DNA of 64,000 bases from UBA9214 sp964443845 (GTDB taxonomy: Bacteria > Pseudomonadota > Gammaproteobacteria > UBA9214), in contig CAYUFA010000005.1 of assembly GCA_964443845.1 (NCBI GenBank), forward strand, positions 11,111-75,110, in the 5' to 3' direction. A model generated the notes under the pieces. That model saw only the letters and a list, made by a program, of their open reading frames with translations, had not been told where the DNA came from and did not search any database. Shown piece after piece: positions 16,030 to 26,107 of this stretch (position 1 is the first letter of the stretch; each line of letters begins with the position of its first letter). The position numbers were made by a program, and so were the translations under genes.

Positions 16030-16893
16030 TCAGGACGCAACAGGTGCGACGCGCACTTCCACATACAGATTCGGGTTCGCGTCCTGCGTGCCTATGAACG
16101 AGCCCGCAACCGGCGGTATCGCTTCCGGGTGGCGGTGCACCGCGACCGCAATGTGATCGCTGCTGACGTACTGGCCGCCGGTCGGGTCGAAACCGCGCCA
16201 GCCGGAGCCCGGCAGGTACACCTCGGCCCACGCGTGGGTCGCGGTATGGCCATCCGGTACTGCATCGTTCAGCACGTAGCCGCTGATGAAGCGGCTTGCG
16301 AGTCCGCATATCCTGCAGGCTTCAATGAACAGCGTCGCGAAGTCACGGCACGAGCCCTTGCCCCAGGCCAGTGTTTGCACGGGTGACTGCACGCCGGGTT
16401 CTTCGCGAATGATGTATTCGAACGTGTCCGCGATGTGCGCGTTCAGCGCGGTCAGCATCCCGATCGTGTCGGTTCTGGTCGCCGGGTTGCAATTGTCTGC
16501 GAGCCAGTCTTTCAGCGCCTGCTTGTCCTGCGGGAAGTTCAGGGCCTGGTACGGGGCGAGATCGATACGCTCCGCCGGGTCGTAGTCGAACGGGAAGGAA
16601 CGCGCGTAATCCTCAATCGCGAAGTCCGGCGTGGTGGCGATGTAGTTCTCGACCACGATGTCGCTGGTGATCGACAGTTCAGCGGCGGTCTCCAGGAAGC
16701 GCGCCAGTGCGACCGAGTTGCCGTACACATCGCGCTTCCAGTCGATTTCGAACATCGGTGTGATCACGAGTCGGGATGACTGTACGCGGATGTCGTGCCC
16801 GTCGCGCGGCCGCAGGTGCAGCGTGTGCGGCAGCAGGTTTACGGTTTCCGCATAGCTGTAGCGGGTCAGGTGATGGATCTGGATCTCGCGCAT
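16030..16893 (-). CDS. Transglutaminase-like cysteine peptidase family protein
   Basis: The 287-residue protein has the bacterial transglutaminase N-terminal beta domain (residues 1-85: HHLTRYSYAETVNLLPHTLHLRPR) and a transglutaminase/protease core with Cys182 in GKGSCRDFA, His220 in THAWAEVY and Asp236 in FDPTGG forming the triad. No signal peptide is seen, so it should be cytoplasmic. Related proteins are found with DUF2126, alpha-E and circularly permuted ATP-grasp proteins and are thought to act on peptides or peptide amides. Here only a DUF2126 gene is present, divergently transcribed 72 bases away. Confidence 0.88.
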   Translation of the reverse strand: MREIQIHHLTRYSYAETVNLLPHTLHLRPRDGHDIRVQSSRLVITPMFEIDWKRDVYGNSVALARFLETAAELSITSDIVVENYIATTPDFAIEDYARSFPFDYDPAERIDLAPYQALNFPQDKQALKDWLADNCNPATRTDTIGMLTALNAHIADTFEYIIREEPGVQSPVQTLAWGKGSCRDFATLFIEACRICGLASRFISGYVLNDAVPDGHTATHAWAEVYLPGSGWRGFDPTGGQYVSSDHIAVAVHRHPEAIPPVAGSFIGTQDANPNLYVEVRVAPVAS

Positions 16894-16912
16894 GGTTCCG
16901 ATATTATAGCAA

Positions 16913-16942
16913 CACCGGCCACTCGTTGACGACGCCGCTCAA
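16913..16942 (-). promoter_or_regulatory. Predicted promoter of the transglutaminase-like gene
   Basis: On the minus strand a perfect TATAAT (16918-16913) lies 18 bases downstream of TTGAGC (16942-16937), giving a start near 16906 and a leader of about 13 bases. Confidence 0.45.
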
Positions 16943-16965
16943 GTTGCAGTTCCGGTAATATACGC

Positions 16966-19146
16966 ATGCATTTTGACAGCGGCAGGAATTTGATAAACAC
17001 TGCGGCCGTGAAGTCCTGCAACGACAGCTTCGACGCAGCGATTCGTGCGCATGATGATGCGGTCGCGGCCGGTGGCCTGGACATCTGGGTCGGTGCCGAA
17101 CCCACGTTCACGAACCGGTTCTCTGAAGCGCACGAATGGCTCTGCGAGGCGCTCGGCGCAGCCAAGCAGGCCTACGCGTGCCGTATTATCAAGCGCCTGT
17201 GCGAAACCAGTCCGGGCGCGATCATTCTGCGCACGTTCGGACGCCAGTACGCCAATGAGCCCCGGCCGCGCTGGAGTCTGGGTCTGTACCGGCGCCGCGA
17301 CGGTGTTGCGCTCGCGGACGGATTGCCACAGGATCCGCTCGACACGGCCTGTGCGTGTGACGCCGCCGAACTCGAGAGGTTCTGGCGTGCGCTCACGCAT
17401 GCGCTCGATCGCGACGGCTGGACCGCCGCGGGCTTTCACGCTGCAGGCGATGATAACCGCGACTCCAGGCTGCGCGTGCTGTTCAGAACGGATTCGCAAC
17501 CTCCGATGACGGACCCGGCCGCTGATCGTCGTTTTGCGCGGGTGCCGGTGCAGTCACGCGCGATTCCACCCGAGGGTATAGTCGACGATCTCGCTGCAGA
17601 AGGCAGCTACCTGGTCGCGATCGGATGTGCACCGACCGGCCCGGATGACAGCCTGCAGCCGTGTATCGAGCTGCCCGGCTTTGGCGATGTCGGTCTGTTC
17701 CGCGCGTTTCTGCGCCGGGTCGCAAGCGCAGCGCGCGCAAGCGGTGTAACTCGCCTGGTGTGGCGCGGCTTCCCGCCACCGGTGGATGCGAGCGTCGCCT
17801 GGATGACGCTGACGCCCGATCCGGCGGTGGTCGAGGTCAACGCCGCACCCGCGGCCACGGTGGGGGAATTTCTCGCGTTCAGCCGCACACTTTATACGAT
17901 CGCCCGGCACGCAGGACTGGCGCCGTACCGGCTGAACTACAACGGCAATATTTCGGAAAGTGGCGGTGGTGGCCAGTTCACGCTCGGTGGTCCCAGACCG
18001 GAGCGGAGCCCTTTTTTCGTGTCGCCGCATCTGCTGTCACACCTCGTGGCTTACCTGAATCACCACCCGTCGCTGTCGTACTGGTTCGCACCGGAGTACG
18101 TCGGCAGCTACAGCCAGTCGCCGCGCAGTGACGAAAACGTGCGCGAATCCTTCAGCGAACTGAAGGTCACACTGCGACACCTGAATGCGACTGCTGCGCC
18201 GCAACCGGAGTTTATCTGGAGGAGCCTGAGTCCGTTCATGGTCGACACCTCGGGCAATGCGCATCGCAGCGAGATCAATATCGAGAAGCTCTGGAATCCG
18301 TACCTGCCCGGTCGCGGCCGTCTCGGCCTGGTCGAATTCCGCGCGTTTCGCATGGCGATGGATGCCGAATCCGCGGCCGCGATCGCGGCACTGCTGCGTG
18401 CGATTGCGGCGATGCTTGCCATGCGGGATACGCACCAGCCGTTGATCGACTGGGGCAACGAGCTGCACGACTGTTTCGCGCTGCCGTACTACCAGTTGCG
18501 CGACCTGCGCGCGGTGTTCGACGACCTCGTTGCGGCCGGCTTCGGTCTCGGTGCGCCGATCACCGCGCGGCTGTGTACCGACCACTGGCGGCATGTCGGC
18601 GATGTCGAGTTCGCTGGCTGCCGTCTCGATGTTGATTTCGCAGGCGAGTTCTGGCCGCTGCTCGGTGATGCCACGGAGCAGGCGGGTGGCTCACGACTGG
18701 TCGATGCGAGCACGCTGCGGCTGCAAATTACGCTGCGACCCGTGGGGGGGAAGGAGATCGATCTCGACGACTGGCAACTGCTTGCGAACGGTTTCCGCGT
18801 ACCGATGCGCAGGGAGCGGGATGAATCCGGACCCCTGTCGATCTCGGGTCTGCGCTATCGGGCATTCGTGCCGTGGATCGGGTTACACCCCGGACTGGGT
18901 GCGCAGACGCCGATCGTGCTGATCCTGCTGCCGTCCGGCGGCGGGGCCGGGGTACGCTGCAGCCTGCACGACTGGCAGCCCGAAGGTCACGCGTACGACG
19001 GCCTGCCCGAAAGTATCGAAGAGGCTCGCCGGCGCATCGCAGAACGGTTCGTGGTCGAGGAAGTCGCGCCTGGTGAGTTACCAGGCGCACTGACCCCGCC
19101 GGTCGAAGCCGTCAGTGACTGCTGCCTGGATTTGCGCCGAATATGA
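16966..19146 (+). CDS. DUF2126 family protein lacking the usual N-terminal transglutaminase domain
   Basis: The 726-residue protein begins almost at the DUF2126 region: GGLDIWVGAEPTFTNRFSEA at residues 36-55 is the family's opening motif. It continues with LNYNGNISESGGGGQFTLGGP and a C-terminal segment with HRSEINIEKLWNPYLPGRGR. Typical members are about 1,100 residues with a transglutaminase domain in front; here that activity is encoded by the separate divergent gene. The function is unknown; links to peptide or amide-bond chemistry come only from the family's usual neighbours. The 19147-19246 gap after it holds nothing recognisable. Confidence 0.8.
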   Translation: MHFDSGRNLINTAAVKSCNDSFDAAIRAHDDAVAAGGLDIWVGAEPTFTNRFSEAHEWLCEALGAAKQAYACRIIKRLCETSPGAIILRTFGRQYANEPRPRWSLGLYRRRDGVALADGLPQDPLDTACACDAAELERFWRALTHALDRDGWTAAGFHAAGDDNRDSRLRVLFRTDSQPPMTDPAADRRFARVPVQSRAIPPEGIVDDLAAEGSYLVAIGCAPTGPDDSLQPCIELPGFGDVGLFRAFLRRVASAARASGVTRLVWRGFPPPVDASVAWMTLTPDPAVVEVNAAPAATVGEFLAFSRTLYTIARHAGLAPYRLNYNGNISESGGGGQFTLGGPRPERSPFFVSPHLLSHLVAYLNHHPSLSYWFAPEYVGSYSQSPRSDENVRESFSELKVTLRHLNATAAPQPEFIWRSLSPFMVDTSGNAHRSEINIEKLWNPYLPGRGRLGLVEFRAFRMAMDAESAAAIAALLRAIAAMLAMRDTHQPLIDWGNELHDCFALPYYQLRDLRAVFDDLVAAGFGLGAPITARLCTDHWRHVGDVEFAGCRLDVDFAGEFWPLLGDATEQAGGSRLVDASTLRLQITLRPVGGKEIDLDDWQLLANGFRVPMRRERDESGPLSISGLRYRAFVPWIGLHPGLGAQTPIVLILLPSGGGAGVRCSLHDWQPEGHAYDGLPESIEEARRRIAERFVVEEVAPGELPGALTPPVEAVSDCCLDLRRI

Positions 19147-19246
19147 ATTTTTCGCAAACTTGCGGGCCGGCCGGCTCAGCGCGCTGACCACGGTTTCGGC
19201 ATCCTTGCTGCTGACCCGGGCCAGCAGCACAGCACGCGTACGGCGC

Positions 19247-19999
19247 TCAACGGGCGTGGCGATCCGGCTGTGCCCGGGTGGTCGTATCCCGCCCGTCGCC
19301 GCCGGATTGCACCGGCGGCGCTTCTGCCGGCGCGGGTTCGTCCTCGGTCGCCGGTGCCGCATCCCCCTCGGCCGAGGTGTTGTCGTCCGGCGCATCGGTC
19401 GTCTCCGGGGTCTCCGTCTCGGCCACCGGGGTCACGCGGGCAATGACGCCGAAGCGCGGGTGGTCGAAGTACTGGATCTCGCTGCTGTGGATGCGGCGGT
19501 TCTCGGTCAGGCGATAGACGGGGGCGGCGCCGGGGCCGCCCGCACCGGCGGTCGCAGGGGAATGCAGCATCAGGTCGATGTCGAGGTGCAGGAAGCGTTC
19601 CCGGATCAGTGTCACCGTGCCCTCGACACTGTCGCCGCCGCCGGACATCGAGTGTACCGGATAATCCACCGCGTGCTGCCGGTCGTAGGCGGCCTGGCGC
19701 CAGGCGCGGTGGAACAGCACGTGGTAGCCGCGTGTCGAGGCCAGCGCGTTGCGGAAGCGGGTCAGCGTGTAGGCGTCCGGAGACAGTTGGGTGAACTCGC
19801 CGGCCGGGAACGCCCCGCGGGCCCGCAGGGTCCCGGTGTCCGGCACGGCCAGTTGTTCGCCATCCGCGTCTCCGTCCTGGCTGAACACGATGACCTCGAC
19901 GTCATACAGGTGCGGGGCATCCGCACGGGCGGGTGCCAGCCACAGCAGGCCGGCGGCGAGCAGCGGGTAGAGCAGGCGGTACAGGGAGCGGTGCGGCAT
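19247..19999 (-). CDS. CsiV-family periplasmic protein
   Basis: The 250-residue protein has a signal peptide (hydrophobic LLYPLLAAGLLWLAPARA, cleavage near ARADAP), then YDVEVIVFSQD, the opening motif of CsiV proteins, a YHVLFHRAWRQ segment and YRLTENRRIHSSEIQYFDHPRFGVI. CsiV of Vibrio binds peptidoglycan and supports envelope integrity, and its gene sits next to mfd there, as here. After about residue 190 the chain is a low-complexity tail rich in Glu, Pro, Thr and Ala. The start at 19999 gives a clean signal peptide and lies 7 bases beyond the mfd stop, so the two are probably cotranscribed. Confidence 0.75.
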   Translation of the reverse strand: MPHRSLYRLLYPLLAAGLLWLAPARADAPHLYDVEVIVFSQDGDADGEQLAVPDTGTLRARGAFPAGEFTQLSPDAYTLTRFRNALASTRGYHVLFHRAWRQAAYDRQHAVDYPVHSMSGGGDSVEGTVTLIRERFLHLDIDLMLHSPATAGAGGPGAAPVYRLTENRRIHSSEIQYFDHPRFGVIARVTPVAETETPETTDAPDDNTSAEGDAAPATEDEPAPAEAPPVQSGGDGRDTTTRAQPDRHAR

Positions 20000-20006
20000 G
20001 GCGGTT

Positions 20007-23000
20007 TCAGTCCGGTGCGAGCAGGTCCAGGATGCGGGCGACTGTATCAAAACGGACCTGTTCTGTCTCGAAATCCCCGTACAGCCGCAGTTTGTTGCCG
20101 CCATCCAGCCGGTACTGGTCCGGCCGCGTCTGGATCAGTTCGATGAGACGTTCGGCATTGATGGACGGCTGGTCGACGAACACGATGCGGCCCTCGCGGC
20201 TGCCCAGTTCGATCTTGCGCACGCCGAGCGGCGCGGCCCGCAGTTTCAGTGCCGTGACGCGGAACAGGTTCTTTGCCGGCCCGGGCAACAGACCGAACCG
20301 GTCGATCATCTCCACCTGCAGGTCATCGAGTTCCTGCGGGCCGGCCGCGCCGGCAATCCGCTTGTACAGCACCAGGCGGGTGTGCACGTCGTCGAGGTAG
20401 TCGTCCGGAATCAGGGCGGGCAGCATCAGGTCGACTTCCGGCCCCTGATGCAACGGCTGGTCCAGTTCCGGGGTACGGCCTTCCCGCAGCGCCTGTACCG
20501 CGCGCTCCAGCAGGTCGTTGTAGAGCGTAAAGCCGATTTCGTGGATCTGGCCACTCTGGTCTTCCCCGAGCAGTTCACCGGCGCCGCGGATCTCCAGGTC
20601 GTGCGTGGCCAGCGTGAAGCCCGCGCCCAGGTCTTCCATCGCCTCGATCGCGGCGAGGCGTTTTTCCGCGTCGGCCGACAGGGTGCGGCGCGGCGGGATG
20701 ATGAGATAGGCGTAGGCGCGGTGATGCGAGCGCCCGACCCGTCCGCGCAACTGGTGCAACTGCGCCAGGCCGAGCCGGTCGGCGCGGTGGATGAGGATCG
20801 TGTTCGCGGTCGGCACGTCGATGCCGCTCTCGATGATGGTGCTGCATACCAGCACGTTGAAGCGGCGGTGGTAGAAATCCAGCATGATCTGCTCGAGATC
20901 GCGTTCGCGCATCTGGCCATGGGCAATGGCGATGTGCGCTTCCGGCACGGTCTGTTCGAGGTCCCGGGCGATCGCCTCGATGCTGTCCACCTCGTTGTGC
21001 AGGAAATAGACCTGGCCACCGCGCTTGATCTCGCGCAGGATCGCCTCGCGGATGATGCCCTTGTCCCATTCGCAGACGAAGGTCTTGATCGCCAGCCGGT
21101 GCGGCGGCGGGGTGCCGATGATGGACAGGTCGCGCAGGCCGGACAGGGACAGGTTGAGGGTGCGCGGGATGGGGGTCGCGGTCAGGGTGAGCACATCGAT
21201 CTCGGCACGCAGCTGCTTGATCGTCTCCTTCTGGCGCACCCCGAAACGGTGTTCCTCATCGAGTATGAGCAGGCCGAGGTTATTGAAGCGCACGGTCGGC
21301 TGCAACAGCTTGTGGGTGCCGACCACGATATCGACCGTGCCGTCGCGCAGACCCTGCAGCACGACTTCCTGCTGCTTGCCGGTGCGAAAGCGTGACAGCA
21401 GCTCGATGCGCACCGGCCAGCCGGCAAACCGGTCCAGGAAGTTCTGGTAGTGCTGCTGGGCCAGCAGGGTGGTGGGCACCAGCAGGGCCACCTGATGCCC
21501 GTCCTGCACGGCCAGGAACGCAGCACGCATGGCGACCTCGGTCTTGCCGAAGCCGACGTCGCCGCATACCAGCCGGTCCATCGGTACCGGTGACTGCATG
21601 TCCTCCAGTACCTGGGTGATGGTCCGTTCCTGGTCCGGGGTTTCCTCGAACGGAAAGGCGGCGGCAAATCCGGCATAGTCCTCCTGCGGCGCGCTGCACG
21701 CATGCCCCGCGCGGGCGGCACGGCGGGCATAGATGTCCAGCAGTTCCGCGGCCACGTCGCGAATGCGCTGTGCCGCCTTGCGCCGGGCCCGTTCCCACTG
21801 ATCACTGCCCAGTTTGTGCAGGGGGGCATTTTCCGGCGCCGCCCCGGTATACCGGCTGATCAGCGCCAGTGAGCCCACCGGGACATACAGCTTGTCGCCA
21901 CCGGCGTAGGCCAGGGCCAGGTATTCGTTTTCGATCCCGCCGGCGTGCAGGGTTTCCAGTCCGAGGTAGCGTCCGACACCATGCTCTTCGTGCACGACCG
22001 GGGCGTTGATTTCCAGGTCCGCCAGATTGCGCACGATACTGGCCGGGTCGCGGGCGGGTTTGCGGCGCCGGGTCTGGCGTGCCCGCTCCCCGAACAGCAG
22101 GGTTTCGGGGAGGACCGCCAGGGCAGGCTGGTCGAGGACGAAGCCGCTTTCCAGCGGTGCCACGGAGATGGCCAGTGGCGCCGGGCTCGCCAGGAAGGCA
22201 TGCCAGTCCGCGACCGTGACCGGTTGCAGTCCCAGGCCACCGAGCTGTTCGTGCAGGGTCTCGCGGCGTCCGATCGAGTCCGCCGTCAGCAGGATGCGGC
22301 CGGGAAACCGGTCGACAAAGGTGCGCAGGGCGCGCGCCGGTTCCTCGGCACGGGGCTGGATGCGCACGTCACCCGGGAGACGGGTGGCGAAGTCCACCGT
22401 GGCCGGTGTCGTCTGCACCGACCGGAACCGGTCCACCTCGATGCGCGCACAGCCGCTGTAGCGCTGTTCCAGTTCGGTCACCGGCAGGTACAGTTGCTGC
22501 GGCGCCAGGATGGGGCGCTCGCGATCGTGCCGGCGCGCCTCGTAGCGCTCGTACAGCTGCTGCTCGAACGTCGCGCAGGCCGTTCCGGCCCCGTCCAGCA
22601 GCAACAGAATGCTGTCCGGGGGCAGGTAATCGAACAGCGTCGCGGTGTGCTCGAAAAACAGTGGCAGGTAGTATTCGACCCCGGCCGGTGTCAGGCCCTG
22701 GCTGACGTCCCGGTAGACCGGGCAGGCCTGCGGATCGCCCTCGAAGCTGGCCCGGAACACCTGCCGGAAGCGACGTATCGCGGCGTCATCCAGCGGAAAC
22801 TCGCGCGCGGGCAACAGGCGGATTTCCTCCTGCGGCTGCAGCGAAAGCTGTGTTTCCGGGTCGAAGCTGCGGATGGACTCGATCTCGTCGTCCAGCAGGT
22901 CGATGCGCAACGGCACGGGGCTGCCCATCGGATACAGGTCGAGCAGGGCGCCGCGCACCGCGAACTCGCCGTGCTCCATGACCTGGGCAACGCAGCGGTA

Positions 23001-23486
23001 GCCGGCGTGGTCCAGCCGCTGGCGCATCTCCTCCAGGTCCATGCGTTCCCCGCGGGTCAGCAGCAGGCTGTAGCGCACGATGAAATCGGCAGGCGGCAGG
23101 CGCTGCATCAGGGTCGGGGCGGCAACCACCAGCAGCCCGCTGTCCAGCTGCGGCAGGCGGTACAGGGTGGCGAGGCGCTCGGACACGATGTCCTGGTGCG
23201 GGGAAAACACGTCGTAGGGAAGCGATTCCCAGTCCGGGAAGGTGATCGCGCTGAACCCGTCGGGGGCGGCGAAGAAGGCCACCTGTTCCTGCAGCTGTTC
23301 GGCCACCTGCATGTCCGGGGCGATCACCACCAGCGGGCCGGGCAGGTCGTTGCGCAGCAGCCCGGCAATGGCCAGCGCGAGGCTGTCACCACGCAGCCCC
23401 TCCCAGGGCAGCGTGCGGCCGGGCCCGGGGAGTGGGGGGTGCAGCGGACTGGCCGGTGCCGGTCCGGTCTGTTGCGGGTGTGCCAT
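20007..23486 (-). CDS. mfd: Transcription-repair coupling factor Mfd
   Basis: DNA translocase that pushes stalled RNA polymerase off damaged DNA and recruits UvrA. At 1,159 residues it has the full family length. Visible parts in order are the UvrB-like N-terminal domain (TFPDWESLPYDVFSPHQD), the RNA-polymerase-interaction domain (HEEHGVGRYLGLETL), the RecG-like motor with Walker A GDVGFGKTEVAMRAAF and LLILDEEHRFGVRQ, motif VI LHQLRGRVGRSHHRAYAY, and the C-terminal autoinhibitory domain. The N-terminal extension is proline-rich. The gene precedes csiV on the same strand. Confidence 0.97.
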   Translation of the reverse strand: MAHPQQTGPAPASPLHPPLPGPGRTLPWEGLRGDSLALAIAGLLRNDLPGPLVVIAPDMQVAEQLQEQVAFFAAPDGFSAITFPDWESLPYDVFSPHQDIVSERLATLYRLPQLDSGLLVVAAPTLMQRLPPADFIVRYSLLLTRGERMDLEEMRQRLDHAGYRCVAQVMEHGEFAVRGALLDLYPMGSPVPLRIDLLDDEIESIRSFDPETQLSLQPQEEIRLLPAREFPLDDAAIRRFRQVFRASFEGDPQACPVYRDVSQGLTPAGVEYYLPLFFEHTATLFDYLPPDSILLLLDGAGTACATFEQQLYERYEARRHDRERPILAPQQLYLPVTELEQRYSGCARIEVDRFRSVQTTPATVDFATRLPGDVRIQPRAEEPARALRTFVDRFPGRILLTADSIGRRETLHEQLGGLGLQPVTVADWHAFLASPAPLAISVAPLESGFVLDQPALAVLPETLLFGERARQTRRRKPARDPASIVRNLADLEINAPVVHEEHGVGRYLGLETLHAGGIENEYLALAYAGGDKLYVPVGSLALISRYTGAAPENAPLHKLGSDQWERARRKAAQRIRDVAAELLDIYARRAARAGHACSAPQEDYAGFAAAFPFEETPDQERTITQVLEDMQSPVPMDRLVCGDVGFGKTEVAMRAAFLAVQDGHQVALLVPTTLLAQQHYQNFLDRFAGWPVRIELLSRFRTGKQQEVVLQGLRDGTVDIVVGTHKLLQPTVRFNNLGLLILDEEHRFGVRQKETIKQLRAEIDVLTLTATPIPRTLNLSLSGLRDLSIIGTPPPHRLAIKTFVCEWDKGIIREAILREIKRGGQVYFLHNEVDSIEAIARDLEQTVPEAHIAIAHGQMRERDLEQIMLDFYHRRFNVLVCSTIIESGIDVPTANTILIHRADRLGLAQLHQLRGRVGRSHHRAYAYLIIPPRRTLSADAEKRLAAIEAMEDLGAGFTLATHDLEIRGAGELLGEDQSGQIHEIGFTLYNDLLERAVQALREGRTPELDQPLHQGPEVDLMLPALIPDDYLDDVHTRLVLYKRIAGAAGPQELDDLQVEMIDRFGLLPGPAKNLFRVTALKLRAAPLGVRKIELGSREGRIVFVDQPSINAERLIELIQTRPDQYRLDGGNKLRLYGDFETEQVRFDTVARILDLLAPD

Positions 23487-23799
23487 GCGATTCCTGCGGT
23501 GACGTTCCGGTTCAGGCCACCATTATCACATACTCTGCGCCACGGATTGCGCGTCGCCGGGCTCGCCGCAACAGAGCCGGGAACCGGTCTCCCGCACGGC
23601 CGGCCAACGCGGCGGATGCCGCCGCACGGGCGCTGGAATCGTCCTTTTCCGATTGCATGCTGCGGGAAGTCTTACGGTATGATGCCGTACTCGTTCTGGG
23701 GTGAGCAGGGTTATCCGCGCACGACCGCCACCTTCACGCCGGCCGGATTCCGGTCACATGTGCCCTGCACAACAAGGAAAAAACAGCCAAGGAGCGTAC
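23487..23799. other. Divergent gap between mfd and the RND exporter
   Basis: No gene is evident in these 313 bases. A TTGCAT (23653) and TATGAT (23678) pair on the plus strand is a weak promoter candidate with an overlong 19-base spacer. The TATGAT lies between TACGG and CCGTA arms (23674-23690), a possible operator. A good AAGGAG ribosome site precedes the exporter start at 23800. Confidence 0.4.
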
Positions 23800-26076
23800 A
23801 TGGTCAAATCCTATGCCGAGTGGATCCTGCGCTGGCGCTACCCGGTCATCGTCCTCTGCCTGCTGCTGACGGCCCTGGCGGGCAGCGGAATGCACCTGCT
23901 TACGATGAAGACCGATTACCGGGTGTTCTTCAGCAAGGACAATCCGCAGCTGCAGGCTTTCGAACAGCTGCAGAACACCTACAGCAAGACGGACAACGTG
24001 CTGTTCGCCATTGCGCCCGGAGACGGCAAGGTGTTCACCCGCCAGACGCTCGCCACCCTGGTGTGGCTGACTAAACAATGCTGGCAGATGCCGTATTCGC
24101 TGCGCGTCGACTCCATCACCAATTTCCAGTACACCCGCGGCGAAGGCGATGATCTCATCGTCCAGGACCTGGTGCGCGATCCGGAACACCTCGACGCGGC
24201 GCAGCTGGAGAAGCTGCGCAGGATCGCGGTCCACGAGCCGTTGTTGCTGCACCGCCTGATCTCGCCGGATGCCGATGTGACCGGCGTCAACGTCACCATC
24301 CAGCTGCCGGATCACGGCACGGGCCAGGAGATCGCACAGATCACCGCCTTTGCCCGCAAGCTGGCCGGGGAGGTCGAGGCGCGCGACCCGAACCTGGACG
24401 TGCATCTCACCGGCATGGTGATCATGAACAATACCTTCGAGGAGGTCATCGTAAAGGACCAGCGCACCCTGGTACCGGTCATGTTCGGCGTCGTGCTGCT
24501 GACCCTGGTGCTGATGCTGCGCTCCCTCACCGCCATGCTGGTGACGTTCCTGGTCATCGTCCTGAGCATCGTCGGCGCGATGGGGATCGCGGGCTGGCTC
24601 GGGATGGCCCTGACACCTCCCTCCGCCTCGTCGCCGCCGATCATCCTGACGCTGGCGGTGGCGGACTGTGTGCACATCTTCGCCACCATGCTGCACGCGA
24701 TGGGCATGGGCAAGGGCCAGCGTGCCGCGGTGGTGGAGAGCATGCGCATCAACATGCAGCCGGTGTTTCTCACCTCGCTGACCACGGTGATCGGCTTCCT
24801 GAGCATGAATTTCAGCGACGCCCCGCCGTTCCGCGACCTCGGCAACATCGTCGCCATCGGCGTGACCGTCGCCTACCTGCTGTCGGTCACCCTGCTGCCG
24901 GCACTGGCTTCCCTGCTGCCGGTGCGGCAGCGGCACGAAGCGGCCGTGAAGACCCGCTACATGGACCGCTTCGCGGACCTGGTGGTGAAGTACCGCAATC
25001 CCGTGCTCTGGGGAATGACCATTGTCGTGCTCACCCTGATCGCCTTCATTCCGCGCAACGAGCTGAACGACGAGTACATCAAGTACTTCGACACCAGCAT
25101 CCCGTTCCGCAACGACACCGATTTTGCCACGACCCGCCTGACCGGCATCTACACCATCGAGTATTCACTCGGCAGCGGGGTGAGCGGGGGTGTCAACGAT
25201 CCCGCCTTCCTGCACGACGTCGACCGCTTTGCCGAGTGGTACCGGAAGCAGCCGCACGTACTGCACGTCAACAGCATCACCGACATCATGCGCCGGCTGA
25301 ACATGAACATGCACGGCGATGATCCTGCCATGTACCGGCTGCCGGACGACCGCGCGCTCGCGGCGCAGTACCTGCTGCTGTACGAGATGTCGCTGCCATA
25401 CGGGCTGGACCTCAACAACCAGATCGATATCAGCAAGTCGGCGACGCGGCTGATCGTGTCCCTGGAGAACGTTTCCAGCAACGAGCTGCTGGGGATCGAG
25501 AAGCGCGCGCAGCAGTGGCTGAAGGAGCATGCCCCGCACATGCGCTCGGGCGGGGCCAGCTCGGCGATCATGTTCGCCTATATCGGCCAGCGCAATATCC
25601 GCAGCATGCTGACCAGTACCACCGTCGCGCTGGTGCTGATCTCGATCGTGCTGGTGGCCGCCCTGCGCTCCTTCAAGATCGGCATGATCAGCCTGGTGCC
25701 GAACCTCGTGCCCGCGGCCATGGGCTTCGGCCTGTGGGGGCTGCTGTCCGGCCAGGTCGGACTCGGCCTGTCGGTCGTCGCGGGCATGACCCTGGGTATC
25801 GTGGTCGACGACACCGTGCACTTCCTGAGCAAGTACCTGCGCGCGCGCCGCGAGCAGGGCCTCGACCCGCAGAGCGCGGTGCGTTATGCCTTCCACACGG
25901 TGGGTAGCGCCATGCTGGTGACCTCGCTGGTGCTGATCGCGGGCTTCCTGGTCCTTACACATTCCGGGTTCAAGGTGAATGCCGACATGGGCCTGCTGAC
26001 GGCAATCACCATCGCCTTTGCGCTGGTGGCGGATTTCCTGCTGCTGCCGACGCTGCTGATGAAGCTCGACCGCTAG
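23800..26076 (+). CDS. RND/MMPL superfamily exporter
   Basis: Inner-membrane transporter of 758 residues with the two-fold RND layout: helix 1 (about residues 12-32), a periplasmic loop, a block of five helices (about 220-370), helix 7 near 400, a second loop, and a second block (about 600-750). SPPIILTLAVADCVHIF and VVAGMTLGIVVDDTVHFLSKYL are the matching helix-4-type motifs with acidic residues expected for proton relay. The start at 23800 is behind AAGGAG. Substrate is unknown; this subfamily includes lipid and hopanoid exporters. It stands alone, convergent with the next gene. Confidence 0.85.
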   Translation: MVKSYAEWILRWRYPVIVLCLLLTALAGSGMHLLTMKTDYRVFFSKDNPQLQAFEQLQNTYSKTDNVLFAIAPGDGKVFTRQTLATLVWLTKQCWQMPYSLRVDSITNFQYTRGEGDDLIVQDLVRDPEHLDAAQLEKLRRIAVHEPLLLHRLISPDADVTGVNVTIQLPDHGTGQEIAQITAFARKLAGEVEARDPNLDVHLTGMVIMNNTFEEVIVKDQRTLVPVMFGVVLLTLVLMLRSLTAMLVTFLVIVLSIVGAMGIAGWLGMALTPPSASSPPIILTLAVADCVHIFATMLHAMGMGKGQRAAVVESMRINMQPVFLTSLTTVIGFLSMNFSDAPPFRDLGNIVAIGVTVAYLLSVTLLPALASLLPVRQRHEAAVKTRYMDRFADLVVKYRNPVLWGMTIVVLTLIAFIPRNELNDEYIKYFDTSIPFRNDTDFATTRLTGIYTIEYSLGSGVSGGVNDPAFLHDVDRFAEWYRKQPHVLHVNSITDIMRRLNMNMHGDDPAMYRLPDDRALAAQYLLLYEMSLPYGLDLNNQIDISKSATRLIVSLENVSSNELLGIEKRAQQWLKEHAPHMRSGGASSAIMFAYIGQRNIRSMLTSTTVALVLISIVLVAALRSFKIGMISLVPNLVPAAMGFGLWGLLSGQVGLGLSVVAGMTLGIVVDDTVHFLSKYLRARREQGLDPQSAVRYAFHTVGSAMLVTSLVLIAGFLVLTHSGFKVNADMGLLTAITIAFALVADFLLLPTLLMKLDR

Positions 26077-26107
26077 AACCTCTGCACCGGCCGCTCTGCC
26101 CGCGCGG

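Noticed and set aside
19115..20146. Open frame on the plus strand across csiV
   Set aside because: Antisense to a protein with signal peptide and family motifs; no independent evidence.
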